Source: Rossellomorea aquimaris | GTDB taxonomy: Bacteria; Bacillota; Bacilli; Bacillales; Bacillaceae_B | Direction of reading: 5' to 3' | Length of the DNA: 64,000 nucleotides | NCBI RefSeq assembly: GCF_003315075.1 | Contig: NZ_QNRJ01000004.1 | Coordinates: 62,001-126,000 of the forward strand | Part shown: positions 8,673 to 17,850 of the stretch, piece by piece | Layout: every line of letters begins with the position of its first letter | Numbering within the stretch: the first letter of the stretch is position 1 | The notes under the pieces: generated by a model | Told to the model about the DNA's origin: nothing | What the model saw: the letters and a program-made list of their open reading frames with translations, nothing else | The model's database searches: none | Position numbers and translations under genes: made by a program

Positions 8673-10042
8673 AGCTGAGAGGTAAGGTCCTCATTTCATT
8701 AGCTACTGTCATTATATTTATGGGTCTCTTTCAAACTCTATTTTTTCAAACACGTATAGAAAAGATATTTGAAAATTATCTTTCGGAAAGTGATCAGATG
8801 AAGGTTGAAATGATGCAGCACGCACTGATCTCCTATTATAATTCAACAGGCTCATTAAAAGGTGTAGAACAAGCTCTTGAAAATGCAAATAGAATGAACA
8901 TGAATATGAGAAGTATGATGGGAGGTATGGGAGGAACTATTGGAATCGTTGTTTTAGATGCTTCGGGGGAAATAGTAGCAAATACAGCACAGAAAAAGAT
9001 GGAGGACAAGAACTTTTCAGTTAAAGAACCTCTTGTCATTAAAGGAGAAACCATCGGGAACATGATTGCGTATCCCATTAAAAACGATTCTGTTTCTCGT
9101 CTAGAACAACAATTTGTCCAATCGGTCAATTTAACGATTCTTTTTGGTTTTCTATTTGCTGGCATGATTACTTTGATCATTGGGTTCTTTCTTTCCAAGA
9201 AAATAACTAACCCCCTTTCACAGCTCGTATCAGGTATTGAACATGTTTCAAAAGGTAATACCAAAAAATTCAGGGTAAAGATTACTTCAAATGATGAATT
9301 CAAACAACTTGGTGATGCTTTTAATCAGATGACAGATACATTAGAGCGAACCGAGCATATACGAAAATCTCTTGTGGCTGATGTTGCACATGAGTTGAGA
9401 ACTCCTCTTTCTATTATTCGTGCAAAATTAGAGTCAATCCAAGCTGGTGCCCTTGAAGCAACAGAAGAAGTCATTTTAAACGTAAGTGATGAAGTATATC
9501 GTCTCTCAAGACTGGTCAATGACTTGCAACAGCTTAGTCTTGCAGAGTCTAAAACATTGCCACTTCACAAAAAACGTACAGAAATAAATATTTTTATGGA
9601 AGCTATTCTTTCACAGTTTGAATGGTTTGCAGACGAAAAAGGTATTAAGCTTCATTTAAATAAAAGTTCTAATGATATATCCATCGAAATTGACCAAGAC
9701 CGTATAACCCAAGTCATTGTTAATCTTCTTGGTAACGCACTTCGTTATACTCCTGATAACGGAACAGTTACGGTTAATGTAAATGTGGAAGGTAATTCAG
9801 TAATTCTAAGTTTTAAAGATACAGGACCTGGTATTGATGAGCCAAAACTCCCCTTTATTTTTGAGCGTTTTTATCGTGTAGATGAGTCTCGTAAACGTGA
9901 TGAGGGTGGTGCAGGACTTGGGCTTTCTATTGCAAAAAGTTTTGTTGAAATACATGGTGGGGATATCAAAGTGACAAGTTCGAAAGGAGAAGGGACGACT
10001 TTCGTAGTTATGTTACCTATACAGAACGAGTCTAAGAGTTAG
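8669..10042 (+). CDS. Sensor histidine kinase with Met-rich sensor loop
   Basis: The protein has 457 residues: TM1 (about 9-28), an extracytoplasmic domain, TM2 (about 157-177), HAMP, phospho-His motif VAHELRTPLS, N box NLLGNALRY, G1 DTGPGID, F box and G2 GGAGLGLSIA. The outer domain has a striking segment at about residues 73-90 with seven Met among Asn/Arg/Gly (NRMNMNMRSMMGGMGG), followed by a PAS-like strand (GIVVLDASG). Met clusters bind Cu(I)/Ag(I), so this kinase probably senses copper or silver outside the membrane. Partner regulator overlaps by four bases upstream. Confidence 0.92.
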   Translation: MKLRGKVLISLATVIIFMGLFQTLFFQTRIEKIFENYLSESDQMKVEMMQHALISYYNSTGSLKGVEQALENANRMNMNMRSMMGGMGGTIGIVVLDASGEIVANTAQKKMEDKNFSVKEPLVIKGETIGNMIAYPIKNDSVSRLEQQFVQSVNLTILFGFLFAGMITLIIGFFLSKKITNPLSQLVSGIEHVSKGNTKKFRVKITSNDEFKQLGDAFNQMTDTLERTEHIRKSLVADVAHELRTPLSIIRAKLESIQAGALEATEEVILNVSDEVYRLSRLVNDLQQLSLAESKTLPLHKKRTEINIFMEAILSQFEWFADEKGIKLHLNKSSNDISIEIDQDRITQVIVNLLGNALRYTPDNGTVTVNVNVEGNSVILSFKDTGPGIDEPKLPFIFERFYRVDESRKRDEGGAGLGLSIAKSFVEIHGGDIKVTSSKGEGTTFVVMLPIQNESKS

Positions 10043-10060
10043 TCTGTTAAAAACGAAAAA

Positions 10061-10096
10061 TGATGCGGTAGTTGTTCACTACCGCATCATTTTTTC
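10061..10096 (+). terminator. Rho-independent terminator after the two-component pair
   Basis: A perfect 12-bp stem (TGATGCGGTAGT with ACTACCGCATCA) and a 5-base loop are followed by seven T. Confidence 0.92.
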
Positions 10097-10314
10097 TTCC
10101 ATATTTGTTAATGCTGATTAAAAACGTCCACTTGTTGACGGTATTGTTTGTCCTGGGATTGACGGATATAATGTCCTTAATTACCCTGAAGAAAGGAAAA
10201 GACGCCTTCCATGATGCCGGCCATTACCAGTGGCGCTACGTAAGACTGATTATATCATAGTGGAATCCGCCGATAAAGGCGTTTTTTATTAAATGTGCAG
10301 AAAAGGTTCCTTAA
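10097..10314. other. Intergenic DNA without a recognisable gene
   Basis: No frame here has a ribosome binding site and a plausible protein. The stretch lies between the terminator of the second two-component system and insertion remnants, and may itself be debris of a mobile element. Confidence 0.5.
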
Positions 10315-10737
10315 CCCTGTTGTAATCATCAGGACTTCAAGGTCATCGGTTCAAGGGAGAGAAAGTTAAAAGATGAAAGAGGCATGGCCCGAACGTTTAT
10401 CATCGGGAGGCTCCGATGCCTTCAGTGCGGCGAGATTCACCACGAACTTCCTGACTTAATGATCCCATATAAACGATACGCTGCAAATGTCATTGAGGAA
10501 ACCATTTTCCAAACAGCCCACCTGACGGTGGCAGCTGATGAATCTACGATTTACAGGTGGAGGAAATGGTTTTCTACTTTGATTGATTACTGGTTGTTTA
10601 TTCTTCAATCCTTACTGATTCAATTTGAGCAGATTGAGACCCCAACGGTCTATCTGTCCAGTCGTCTGTTGCCTGTACATAAACGAATTGGAGAATGGTT
10701 CGGCATCCTTAAATCACAGAGTTTTGGGGCTCAATGA
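10315..10737 (+). pseudogene. DUF6431-like protein remnant
   Basis: After an in-frame stop (10312-10314) the frame encodes an N-terminal Cys-Cys zinc knuckle, VIGSRERKL, RLRCLQCGEIHHELPD and YKRYAANVIEETI. This is the signature arrangement of DUF6431 proteins, which usually lie beside DDE transposases. There is no good start codon ahead of the first Cys; the only ATG (10384) falls after it. The C-terminus is replaced by unrelated sequence near 10730, where an IS3-like remnant begins. It is therefore truncated at both ends and probably inactive. Confidence 0.7.
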
Positions 10738-10888
10738 CACAAGGAAAGGTAATTCCGGGAGACCTAGAGAACTAGAGTTGTCCCTTAAGGAAAAGAACGC
10801 TCGATTGGAAACGCAAATCAACCTACTTAAGGCCGAAAATGAACTTCTAAAAAAGATTCGGTTCGCGGAAAGGGGGCTAAAAAAGTAG
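10736..10888 (+). pseudogene. IS3-type orfA, C-terminal fragment
   Basis: The frame encodes the DTRKGNSGRP linker and the leucine-rich coiled coil ending LKAENELLKKIRFAERGLKK, characteristic of the C-terminal third of IS3-family OrfA. The helix-turn-helix half is absent: the sequence joins the DUF6431 remnant directly. Confidence 0.75.
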
Positions 10889-11558
10889 TCCTCTCTCCTA
10901 GTCAAAAGTTCATTCTCATTCGTTTCGTAATAAAGAAATATAAGCTTAAAAAAATGGTGAGATACCTCTGTGGAATCGCAGGAGTTTCTAGAAGTGCTTA
11001 TTATCAATACCACTCTCACGAGCCTCAAGAGCTTAGAAAACAACGAGAAGCAAAAGATGAAGAAGTGAAGGAAATCATCTTAAAAGCATTCCGTTTTAAG
11101 AATCGCAAGAAAGGGGCGCGTCAAATCAAAATGACTTTGGCGGGTCAATTTAAGATTGTCTATAACTTGAAAAGAATACGAAGAATTATGAAGAAGTATA
11201 ACATCGTTTGCCCCTTCCGGAGGGCGAATCCATATAGGCGTCTAATGAAGGCAACCCAGGAACACTCTGTGGTCCCTAACCTACTAGAGCACCAATTCAA
11301 TAAGGGTAAACCCGGAGAAGTCCTTTATTAACAGACATCACTTACTTGTTGAACTATGGAAAAAATTCCAGGGCTTATTTATCTATGATATTGGATGGCT
11401 CGAGCGGAGAAGCTCTTGCTTACCATTTGTCTGACAGAATGACTATGGAATTAGTCACTAAGCAATACATCACTTATTATAATCACTATAGATATCAATG
11501 GAATCGAAAAAAGATGACCCCTGTTCAATACAGAGATCATCTTTTAGAAGCAACTTAG
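10888..11558 (+). pseudogene. IS3-type orfB transposase, frameshifted and internally deleted
   Basis: The first part (to a TAA at 11329-11331) encodes the HTH_21 region (RYLCGIAGVSRSAYY, KGARQIKM, NIVCPFRRANPYRR). A two-base change near 11325 shifts the frame at the first catalytic Asp region (VL-LTDITYL). The second part carries LSMILDGSSGE, then jumps from MELVTK directly to YITYYNHYRYQWNRKKMTP. The segment with the second Asp and the catalytic Glu of the DDE triad is therefore deleted. Inactive. Confidence 0.85.
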
Positions 11559-11621
11559 GCTTTTTTTAAATGTCCTTTACAAAGGGTACACTTTAATGTA
11601 CGGATAAGCTCTTTTCGTTTA

Positions 11622-12233
11622 TCATTGTTCTTTGGATGACAGCTCACTTTCCGTAACCCATTTATGATTTTTCACTTCTTCTCCGCCATCCGTTGGAGTG
11701 TAATCGACCATATAGACGGTTGTTTCTTCAGCTGAATCAATCGTGGCTTTAGCACCATCCATTCCTTCCATGTGGTTGGCATTTAATACGACTTCATCTC
11801 CCTGCTTATATGGTTCTTCCCTGGGGTTCTCCAGTTCTTCATGGATGACCCACTTGTGGTTTTTAACTTTTTCACCACCGTTTGTAGGCGTATAAGAAAC
11901 AGTGTATACTACAGTGTCATAAGCACCTTGGATAGTCGCCTCTGCACCTTTCATCCCCGGCATATGATCCGTTTCGAGTAAGGCATTGCTTCCGACTGCA
12001 TATTTAGGGTTTTCTGCCTCCTTCAAGCCTTCTGGAACTTCACCCGAACCAGAATGATTCATTTCACCATGGTCCATATCGTCCATATCATCCATATCTT
12101 CTTTTTCTTCCATCTTCTCTTGATCACTTTGGTTTTCGTTGTTTTCTGTCTTTTCCCCGTTGTTGCTAGAACAAGCTCCTAGAACAAGAATAGATAGTGT
12201 TACGAAAAGCAAAGCAATTCTTTTGATTGTCAT
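11622..12233 (-). CDS. DUF1541 (YdhK-like) lipoprotein
   Basis: The protein has 203 residues. It has a lipoprotein signal peptide with lipobox LGAC (about residue 20), an acidic linker with repeated MDDMD and MNHSG (Met/His/Asp-rich, a plausible copper-binding tail), and two tandem DUF1541 domains. Each domain carries an HM(x)GM motif, a TVYxVxYTPT strand and a final KNHKWV. AAGGAGG precedes the ATG. Homologues are common near copper-handling genes in Firmicutes. The decayed copy at 488-885 is a paralogue. It diverges from the two-component system that starts at 12399, 165 bases away. Confidence 0.9.
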   Translation of the reverse strand: MTIKRIALLFVTLSILVLGACSSNNGEKTENNENQSDQEKMEEKEDMDDMDDMDHGEMNHSGSGEVPEGLKEAENPKYAVGSNALLETDHMPGMKGAEATIQGAYDTVVYTVSYTPTNGGEKVKNHKWVIHEELENPREEPYKQGDEVVLNANHMEGMDGAKATIDSAEETTVYMVDYTPTDGGEEVKNHKWVTESELSSKEQ

Positions 12234-12398
12234 GTTGACTCCTCCTTACTTACGTTTCATTAAAATTTTACCCTGTAGATATGCAAAATATATGTAGAAA
12301 CAAAAACTATTTATAAGCTAGAGTTAACTGTTAAAACTGCACAAATTCTTCAAAAATAAAATGTAAACTTATTAATAGTTCAGAATTGAGGTTTGATA

Positions 12399-13778
12399 AT
12401 GAAGATATCTACCAAGTTAACGGTATATTTCACGATCGCAGTATTTATTTTGGTTGTTTTCATCTTGATTTTTCTCCACGAAAGTATCGTGAACAGTAGA
12501 ATAGATGAAGAAATAAATTCCATTCAATCAAGAGGTGAAAGTCATCGCGACGTATTAGAGGATAACTATACTCAGCAAACCCTACAGCATATAGCCTTAA
12601 TGGAATCAAAAACAAGTGCAATTGTTGTTGTTACTGACAAACAAAAGAATATCATTATTTCTTCGGACAAGGTTTCAGATGGAATGGTAAGGGTTATAGA
12701 GAAAACTTTTGTAGCTTCCTATCCCAATAGCAATATGCTAAAAAATGACTACCGAAATGACGATTACATTGTATCTGTGTCTTCCTATCGTGCAAATTCT
12801 CAAGAAGGTTATATCTTTATGTTTAAACCCACTGGTCCTTTAAGAAAGTTAATCAAGGAACTAAACTCTCACTTTCTAATTGCAGGCTGGCTTAGTTTAG
12901 CCCTAATGATTATTATTCATTTTATTCTTTCCAAGATTTTAACCCGGCCCCTAATTAAAATGAAGTCTGCAACCGAGAGAATCAATAGAGGAGATTATGA
13001 TGTTATGCTTCCTCAAGCAGGAAATGATGAAATTGGCCAATTGTCTCAAGCTATACAAAAGTTGTCTGATGATCTAAAGACAATAAAAGCAGAGAGAGCT
13101 GAATTTCTAGCAAGTATCTCTCATGAACTTAGAACTCCTCTAACTTACGTGCAAGGTTATACTACTATTGCACAGAGAAAAGAAATCGGGGAGCAGGAGC
13201 GAAGGGAATATCTTCAAATTATCGAGGAGGAGACCGGTACAATTGTCCAGCTAGTGGAAAATCTTTTTGAACTTGCAAAGCTTGATGAAAATACCTTTAC
13301 TATTTACAAGGAAACAGTGGAAATTGGGCCTTTATTAAATAGATTATATACGAAGGTTAAGCCGGCATTTGTTAATCAAAACATTCAATTACATTTTGTA
13401 AATTGTACAACTAACATGGTCATCTATGCAGATCCGATACGTCTGGAACAAATTTTCTTGAATCTGCTGGATAACGCTAAGAAATATTCAAATAAAGATA
13501 CGATGGTTACTCTTACTGTCACCTCTGACTCGAAGAATGCTATCTTCTCGCTTGAAGATGAAGGTATCGGTATCCCTGAAGATGAAATTCCGAATATTTT
13601 CACACGCTTATATCGCGTTGAAAAGTCTCGTTCAAGAGAACATGGGGGATCAGGGCTTGGACTATCAATTGTAAAAGAGCTGGTCGAAGCACATAGTGGT
13701 GATATTCAGGTGAAGAGTACAATCGGAAAAGGAACGATTATACAATTGTTTATTCCTATCAAGGAGGGCTCTAAATGA
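12399..13778 (+). CDS. Sensor histidine kinase
   Basis: The protein has 459 residues. ATG 12399 is chosen (GAGG seven bases upstream) over the TTG at 12393. It has TM1 (about 9-29), an outer sensor domain with a PAS-like strand (AIVVVTDKQKN), TM2 (about 162-182), HAMP, phospho-His SISHELRTPLTY, N box NLLDNAKKY, G1 DEGIGIP, F box and G2 GGSGLGLSIV. It is similar in layout to the kinase at 2372-3781. The kinase gene comes before the regulator, the reverse of the other two systems here. They overlap by four bases. Confidence 0.93.
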   Translation: MKISTKLTVYFTIAVFILVVFILIFLHESIVNSRIDEEINSIQSRGESHRDVLEDNYTQQTLQHIALMESKTSAIVVVTDKQKNIIISSDKVSDGMVRVIEKTFVASYPNSNMLKNDYRNDDYIVSVSSYRANSQEGYIFMFKPTGPLRKLIKELNSHFLIAGWLSLALMIIIHFILSKILTRPLIKMKSATERINRGDYDVMLPQAGNDEIGQLSQAIQKLSDDLKTIKAERAEFLASISHELRTPLTYVQGYTTIAQRKEIGEQERREYLQIIEEETGTIVQLVENLFELAKLDENTFTIYKETVEIGPLLNRLYTKVKPAFVNQNIQLHFVNCTTNMVIYADPIRLEQIFLNLLDNAKKYSNKDTMVTLTVTSDSKNAIFSLEDEGIGIPEDEIPNIFTRLYRVEKSRSREHGGSGLGLSIVKELVEAHSGDIQVKSTIGKGTIIQLFIPIKEGSK

Positions 13779-14461
13779 AAAACATTCTTATTGTAGATGA
13801 TGAGGCGAGAATGCTGAATCTCATTGAACTTTTTCTCAAACCGCATGGGTACTCATGTGTTAAAACTAACAATGGTCATGAAGCCATCCAGCATTTGAGG
13901 AAGAGAGAATTTGATTTACTGCTGCTTGATATCATGATGCCAGAGATGTCTGGTTGGGAAGTATGTGAAAAGATCAGGACGTTTTCGTCGGTCCCAATCA
14001 TCATGCTTACTGCAAGGGACACAAAAGCCGATCTTATCAGAGGACTTGAACTCGGAGCAGACGATTATCTCACAAAACCATTTGACGAAGAAGTGCTCCT
14101 GGCCAAAATTAAAGCAGCTTTGAGAAGGCACAAGAATGAGTTCCAAACACTTAACTCACACCTCTTAATCAGAGGGGATTTTAGTTTGAATTATCAGTCA
14201 TTCACACTAATTCATAATGAAAAGCAAATATCACTCACTTTGAAGGAATTTAAATTACTAGAAGCATTAATGAAGAAGCCTGAACAAGTGTATACAAGGC
14301 AGCAGCTTCTATTGATGGTATGGGATAATCATGCGGAAACTGAAATCCGCACGGTAGATTCTCATATCCGGAATCTTCGTGACAAGTTAAAATCCGCTCA
14401 CTTTCCCATTGAGAACCACTTGACCACCATTTGGGGATTTGGTTATCAATGGAAAGTATAA
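13775..14461 (+). CDS. OmpR-family response regulator
   Basis: The protein has 228 residues with a receiver (VDDE, Asp in LDIMMPE, LTAR, TKPF) and a winged helix (LTLKEFKLL, RTVDSHIRNLRDKL, WGFGYQW). It shares the LLDIMMPEMSGWEVC region with the regulator at 3778-4491, more than with that at 7983, supporting a common origin of the first and third modules. A decayed lipoprotein gene and a TauE-like gene follow. Confidence 0.93.
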   Translation: MKNILIVDDEARMLNLIELFLKPHGYSCVKTNNGHEAIQHLRKREFDLLLLDIMMPEMSGWEVCEKIRTFSSVPIIMLTARDTKADLIRGLELGADDYLTKPFDEEVLLAKIKAALRRHKNEFQTLNSHLLIRGDFSLNYQSFTLIHNEKQISLTLKEFKLLEALMKKPEQVYTRQQLLLMVWDNHAETEIRTVDSHIRNLRDKLKSAHFPIENHLTTIWGFGYQWKV

Positions 14462-14488
14462 ATAAACAAGAAGGCAGGAGAAAATTAT

Positions 14489-14745
14489 ATGAAACTTAAT
14501 AAAGCAATGGGTATATTAATTGGATCTGGATTACTAATAACCGGATGTTCCTCTAAAGCACAAAAATTGAAGAAGTAGAATTAACGTTACCTTCAATGAA
14601 TAACGAAAATCCTATCATGTTCATAGCACAAAATCCAAAGAATCAGTCAGAAATGACGATAGTGACATACAAAAATGATATCTACCGTACGTCTGACGGC
14701 GGCAAGAACTGGACTGAAATTATGGACAGTGGAAGACCTGAGTGA
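14489..14745 (+). pseudogene. BNR-like lipoprotein, internally deleted and frameshifted
   Basis: The start (ATG 14489, GCAGGAG upstream) and a lipoprotein signal with lipobox TGC are intact, but the frame stops at TAG 14576-14578. In another frame the sequence continues with PSMNNENPIMFIAQNP and YRTSDGGKNWTEIMDSG, the final BNR turn seen in the protein at 841-2172. About 250 residues of propeller are missing between them. This is the decayed counterpart of the 841-2172 gene. Confidence 0.8.
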
Positions 14746-14770
14746 TAATAATGAATAAGGTTGTGTAAGT

Positions 14771-15505
14771 ATGTATGAAATACTAACTAGAATCAGTAAT
14801 ACATTAAGTCTCCCGTTTTACAATATGGTGGATAGTTTAATGGATTTTCCTATTTTAGTTGCATTAATCTTAGGATTAATCGGTTCACTCGCGCCCTGTC
14901 AGCTCACTACGAATATCAGCGCTATTACTATTTATGGAACCAGCAGTATCCAGTCTAAAATGAAGTGGACAGAAGTACTTTTTTTCATAGCAGGAAAAGT
15001 CATTGCATTCTCTTTGCTTGGTCTATTATTTTGGTGGATTGGAAATGATTTCAGATCCAATAGCACTATTTTTTTCTCTGCATTCCGGAAGGTTATAGGT
15101 CCCATGATTATTTTTATTGGTTTATTTTTATTAGGCTTCTTCAAGTTGCGTTTCATTAATAAACTATCAAGTTGGATTCCAATTTCATTTAAAGAGGGGA
15201 AATGGGGATCGCTCTGGATGGGAATCAGTTTTTCAGTTGCTTTTTGTCCAACTATGTTTATTTTATTCTTTGTAACCCTAATGCCAGTTGCCATTTCTTC
15301 TCCTTCAGGCTTTATACTACCTTCATTGTTTGGAATCGCTACATCTATTCCACTTTTAATTATTCTATTCATGATTAGCTTTTTGGAACTTGATGGAACG
15401 TTGATTAAGAAAAGCAGAAGGGTAGGTTCCTTGGTTCAGAAGTTTTCTGGGGCAGCCTTAGTTATCCTTGGGGTTTTTGATACGCTCACGTATTGGAGTT
15501 TGTAA
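14771..15505 (+). CDS. TauE/SafE- or CcdA-like membrane protein
   Basis: The protein has 244 residues, exactly the length of the paralogue at 5417-6151, and shares its motifs: APCQ in TM1 and FCPTMF in the fourth TM region, plus a final FDTLTYWS. Six TM segments are predicted. Thiol redox transfer or metal transport are both compatible. It is the last gene of the third module and is followed by a strong terminator. Ribosome site AAGG is ten bases before the ATG. Confidence 0.8.
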   Translation: MYEILTRISNTLSLPFYNMVDSLMDFPILVALILGLIGSLAPCQLTTNISAITIYGTSSIQSKMKWTEVLFFIAGKVIAFSLLGLLFWWIGNDFRSNSTIFFSAFRKVIGPMIIFIGLFLLGFFKLRFINKLSSWIPISFKEGKWGSLWMGISFSVAFCPTMFILFFVTLMPVAISSPSGFILPSLFGIATSIPLLIILFMISFLELDGTLIKKSRRVGSLVQKFSGAALVILGVFDTLTYWSL

Positions 15506-15570
15506 ACCAACAATTAATAAGAAATTCTCATGAAAAAGTATATGATATATGTATTTTCAAATGCATATAT

Positions 15571-15604
15571 AGGAAAAGAGCATCGAAAGAGATGCTCTTT
15601 TCCT
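15571..15604. terminator. Bidirectional terminator
   Basis: A perfect 14-bp stem (AGGAAAAGAGCATC with GATGCTCTTTTCCT) with a 6-base loop lies between the converging TauE-like gene and copB-like gene. Confidence 0.85.
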
Positions 15605-15678
15605 ATCTTGTGATCTATGCTGTTAAATTTCTTAGAGTGTTCCTCAAGTAAGTCACCTGCGCGTTACTCAAAAAAACC

Positions 15679-17721
15679 TTAAACTTTCAATAAACGTGCA
15701 TTAATAGCTACTATCACGGTACTGAGTGACATTAGTACCGCTCCGATTGCCGGACTCAGTACAATTCCTGCATTGTACAGTACTCCAGCTGCCAGCGGAA
15801 TGGCTACAATGTTATAGCCGGCAGCCCACCATAAGTTTTGAATCATCTTCCGATACGTTGCTTTCGATAATGAAATAATGGACACAACATCATTCGGATT
15901 ACTCTTTACCAAAATAACATCCGCTGTTTCCATTGCCACATCAGTACCTGCTCCCACCGCTATACCAAGGTCGGCGTTTGCAAGAGCCGGTGCATCATTT
16001 ACACCGTCACCTGTCATTGCTACTCTCAGACCTTCTTTTTTCACCTCCTTGATCTTATCAGCTTTTTGGTGAGGCAACACTTCTGCATAAACCTCATCAA
16101 GATCTAAACTATTCGCCACCCAGTTTGCCACCTGCTTGTTGTCTCCTGTCAGCATCATTGCACGGATGTTAAGTTCTTTTAACCGTTTCATGGCTTCCTT
16201 CGAGCTTTCCCTCACCTTATCCGCCAGAGCAATCATGGCAGATAATTCTCCTTCAACAAGTACAAACACTACAGTTTTTCCTTCACCGGATAGTTTTTCA
16301 TAAATATCTTTATCATAGGAAATCTTCTCTTCAGCCATATAACCAGGACTGACCACTCTTACGCTCTTGCCATTAATGGTCCCTTTAAGGCCCTTACCTG
16401 TAATGGATTGGAAGTTTTCCGGTTCAGATAACTTAATTGAACGTTTTTCAGCTTCCTCGAAAATCCCTCTTGCAATTGGGTGCTCTGACTGGGCTTCCAA
16501 TGAGGCAGCGAGCCTTATAACTTCTTCTTCCGAACTTTCAACCAATTGTATATCAGTGATACCAAACTTACCTTCTGTCAACGTTCCAGTTTTGTCGAAT
16601 ACAATTGCATCAAGGATTCTTGCCCCTTCAAAGCTAGCACGATCTCGAATTAACAGCCCCCTCTTCGCAGCAATAGCCGTCGACCTTGCGACTACGAGTG
16701 GAGCAGCCAGCCCCAATGCGTGCGGACAGGCAATAACCATGACTGTTACCATTCTTTCCAATGCGTAAACAAAACTTTCCCCTATTAACAGCCACACTGC
16801 CATTGTAATGATGCCCGCTAAAAGAGCTATATAAAACAACCATTTAGCTGCACGGTTTGATAAGTCTTGTGTTCGTGACTTTGATTCCTGTGCTTCTTTC
16901 ACCATCGTCACGACCTGTGAGAGATAACTGTCTTCCCCTGTTTTCTCCACTGAAACTGTCAAGGAGCCTTCACCATTGATTGAACCGCCAATGACTTGAT
17001 CTTCCTTGAATTTTTCAACAGGCACTGATTCCCCTGTTAACATTGACTCATCAAGTGAGGATTCTCCTTTAATGATCGTTCCATCGACCGGTACTTTTTC
17101 CCCCGGCTTAATCAAAACCTTGTCCCCCTGTTTCAATTCTGAAGTCGGAACATCTTTTACATTTCCTTCTTCATCGACGAGGTGAGCTTCTGACGGCATT
17201 AACTTCACTAACTCCTCCAATGCACGTGAAGCACCCATGACCGATTTCATTTCAATCCAGTGGCCAAGGAGCATGATGTCAATCAACGTTGCCAACTCCC
17301 AGAAGAAGTTTTTTCCAGAAAGACCAAATACCGTAAGCGAACTATAGACATAGGCTACGGTTATGGCCAAAGCAATCAGTGTCATCATTCCAGGTTCTTT
17401 TCGCTTTAACTCTTTCCAGGACCCTTCAAGAAATGGCCATCCACCATAAAAGAATATAAACGTAGCAAGGCCGAATAAAATATACATATCGCCAGTAAAT
17501 CTTAAATCTATCCCTAAGAATTCCTGAATCATAGGTGAGAAAATCAGTATCGGAATAGTGATGATGAGCGAAATATAGAACCTTCGTTTAAAGTCATCAA
17601 CCATATGGGCATGATGAGAAGCATGATCTTCCTGCTCCCCGTGTACATGTTCATTTTTCATCCCTGGTTCTCCGTGAGACTCTCGGTGCCGATGATGATC
17701 ATGTGAATTTTGTTGATTCAT
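15679..17721 (-). CDS. copB: CPH-type copper-translocating P-type ATPase (CopB-like)
   Basis: The protein has 680 residues. Its N-terminus is His-rich (about residues 7-42), not a CxxC heavy-metal domain. The P1B-ATPase core carries an actuator TGES loop, the membrane CPH motif (ACPHALGLAAP, about residue 332), the phosphorylation site DKTGTLTEG (about 375), an HP locus (SEHPIARGI) and GDGVNDAPAL (about 572). CPH together with a His-rich tail is typical of P1B-3/CopB pumps that export Cu(II) or Cu(I)/Ag(I). AAGGAGG precedes the ATG. No copZ or csoR lies next to it. Regulation is likely by one of the nearby two-component systems. Confidence 0.92.
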   Translation of the reverse strand: MNQQNSHDHHRHRESHGEPGMKNEHVHGEQEDHASHHAHMVDDFKRRFYISLIITIPILIFSPMIQEFLGIDLRFTGDMYILFGLATFIFFYGGWPFLEGSWKELKRKEPGMMTLIALAITVAYVYSSLTVFGLSGKNFFWELATLIDIMLLGHWIEMKSVMGASRALEELVKLMPSEAHLVDEEGNVKDVPTSELKQGDKVLIKPGEKVPVDGTIIKGESSLDESMLTGESVPVEKFKEDQVIGGSINGEGSLTVSVEKTGEDSYLSQVVTMVKEAQESKSRTQDLSNRAAKWLFYIALLAGIITMAVWLLIGESFVYALERMVTVMVIACPHALGLAAPLVVARSTAIAAKRGLLIRDRASFEGARILDAIVFDKTGTLTEGKFGITDIQLVESSEEEVIRLAASLEAQSEHPIARGIFEEAEKRSIKLSEPENFQSITGKGLKGTINGKSVRVVSPGYMAEEKISYDKDIYEKLSGEGKTVVFVLVEGELSAMIALADKVRESSKEAMKRLKELNIRAMMLTGDNKQVANWVANSLDLDEVYAEVLPHQKADKIKEVKKEGLRVAMTGDGVNDAPALANADLGIAVGAGTDVAMETADVILVKSNPNDVVSIISLSKATYRKMIQNLWWAAGYNIVAIPLAAGVLYNAGIVLSPAIGAVLMSLSTVIVAINARLLKV

Positions 17722-17815
17722 CCAAATATTCCTCCTTCATAAACAATCTTTCAATTAGTAATGCCCTAAAAATATGCAGAATTCATGAAAATCAATACCT
17801 TTACTATTAACAAAA

Positions 17816-17850
17816 AAGCATAACAGTCAAATTGCATGGCTGTTATGCTT
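17816..17850 (-). terminator. Terminator of lgt
   Basis: An 11-bp stem AAGCATAACAG / CTGTTATGCTT, extended by wobble pairs, has six T on its minus-strand 3' side. It lies 137 bases after the lgt stop. The stretch between (17851-17986) has no convincing gene. Confidence 0.8.

Larger units (their letters stand above)
10736..11600 (+). mobile_element. IS3-family insertion sequence remnant
   Basis: The stretch contains the end of an orfA, a frame-shifted orfB and a right end resembling IS3-family termini (AAAGGGTACACTTTA near 11590). The left end and the N-terminal half of orfA are missing. The catalytic core of orfB is deleted, so the element cannot transpose. Confidence 0.75.

Noticed and set aside
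12270-12300. ATATGCA-type motifs upstream of the DUF1541, copB and MATE genes as shared operators
   Set aside because: The copies are too short and poorly aligned to separate from AT-rich background.
16367-16843. Long ORFs inside the copper ATPase on both strands
   Set aside because: They lie antisense or out of frame in a clearly coding gene, with no ribosome site.
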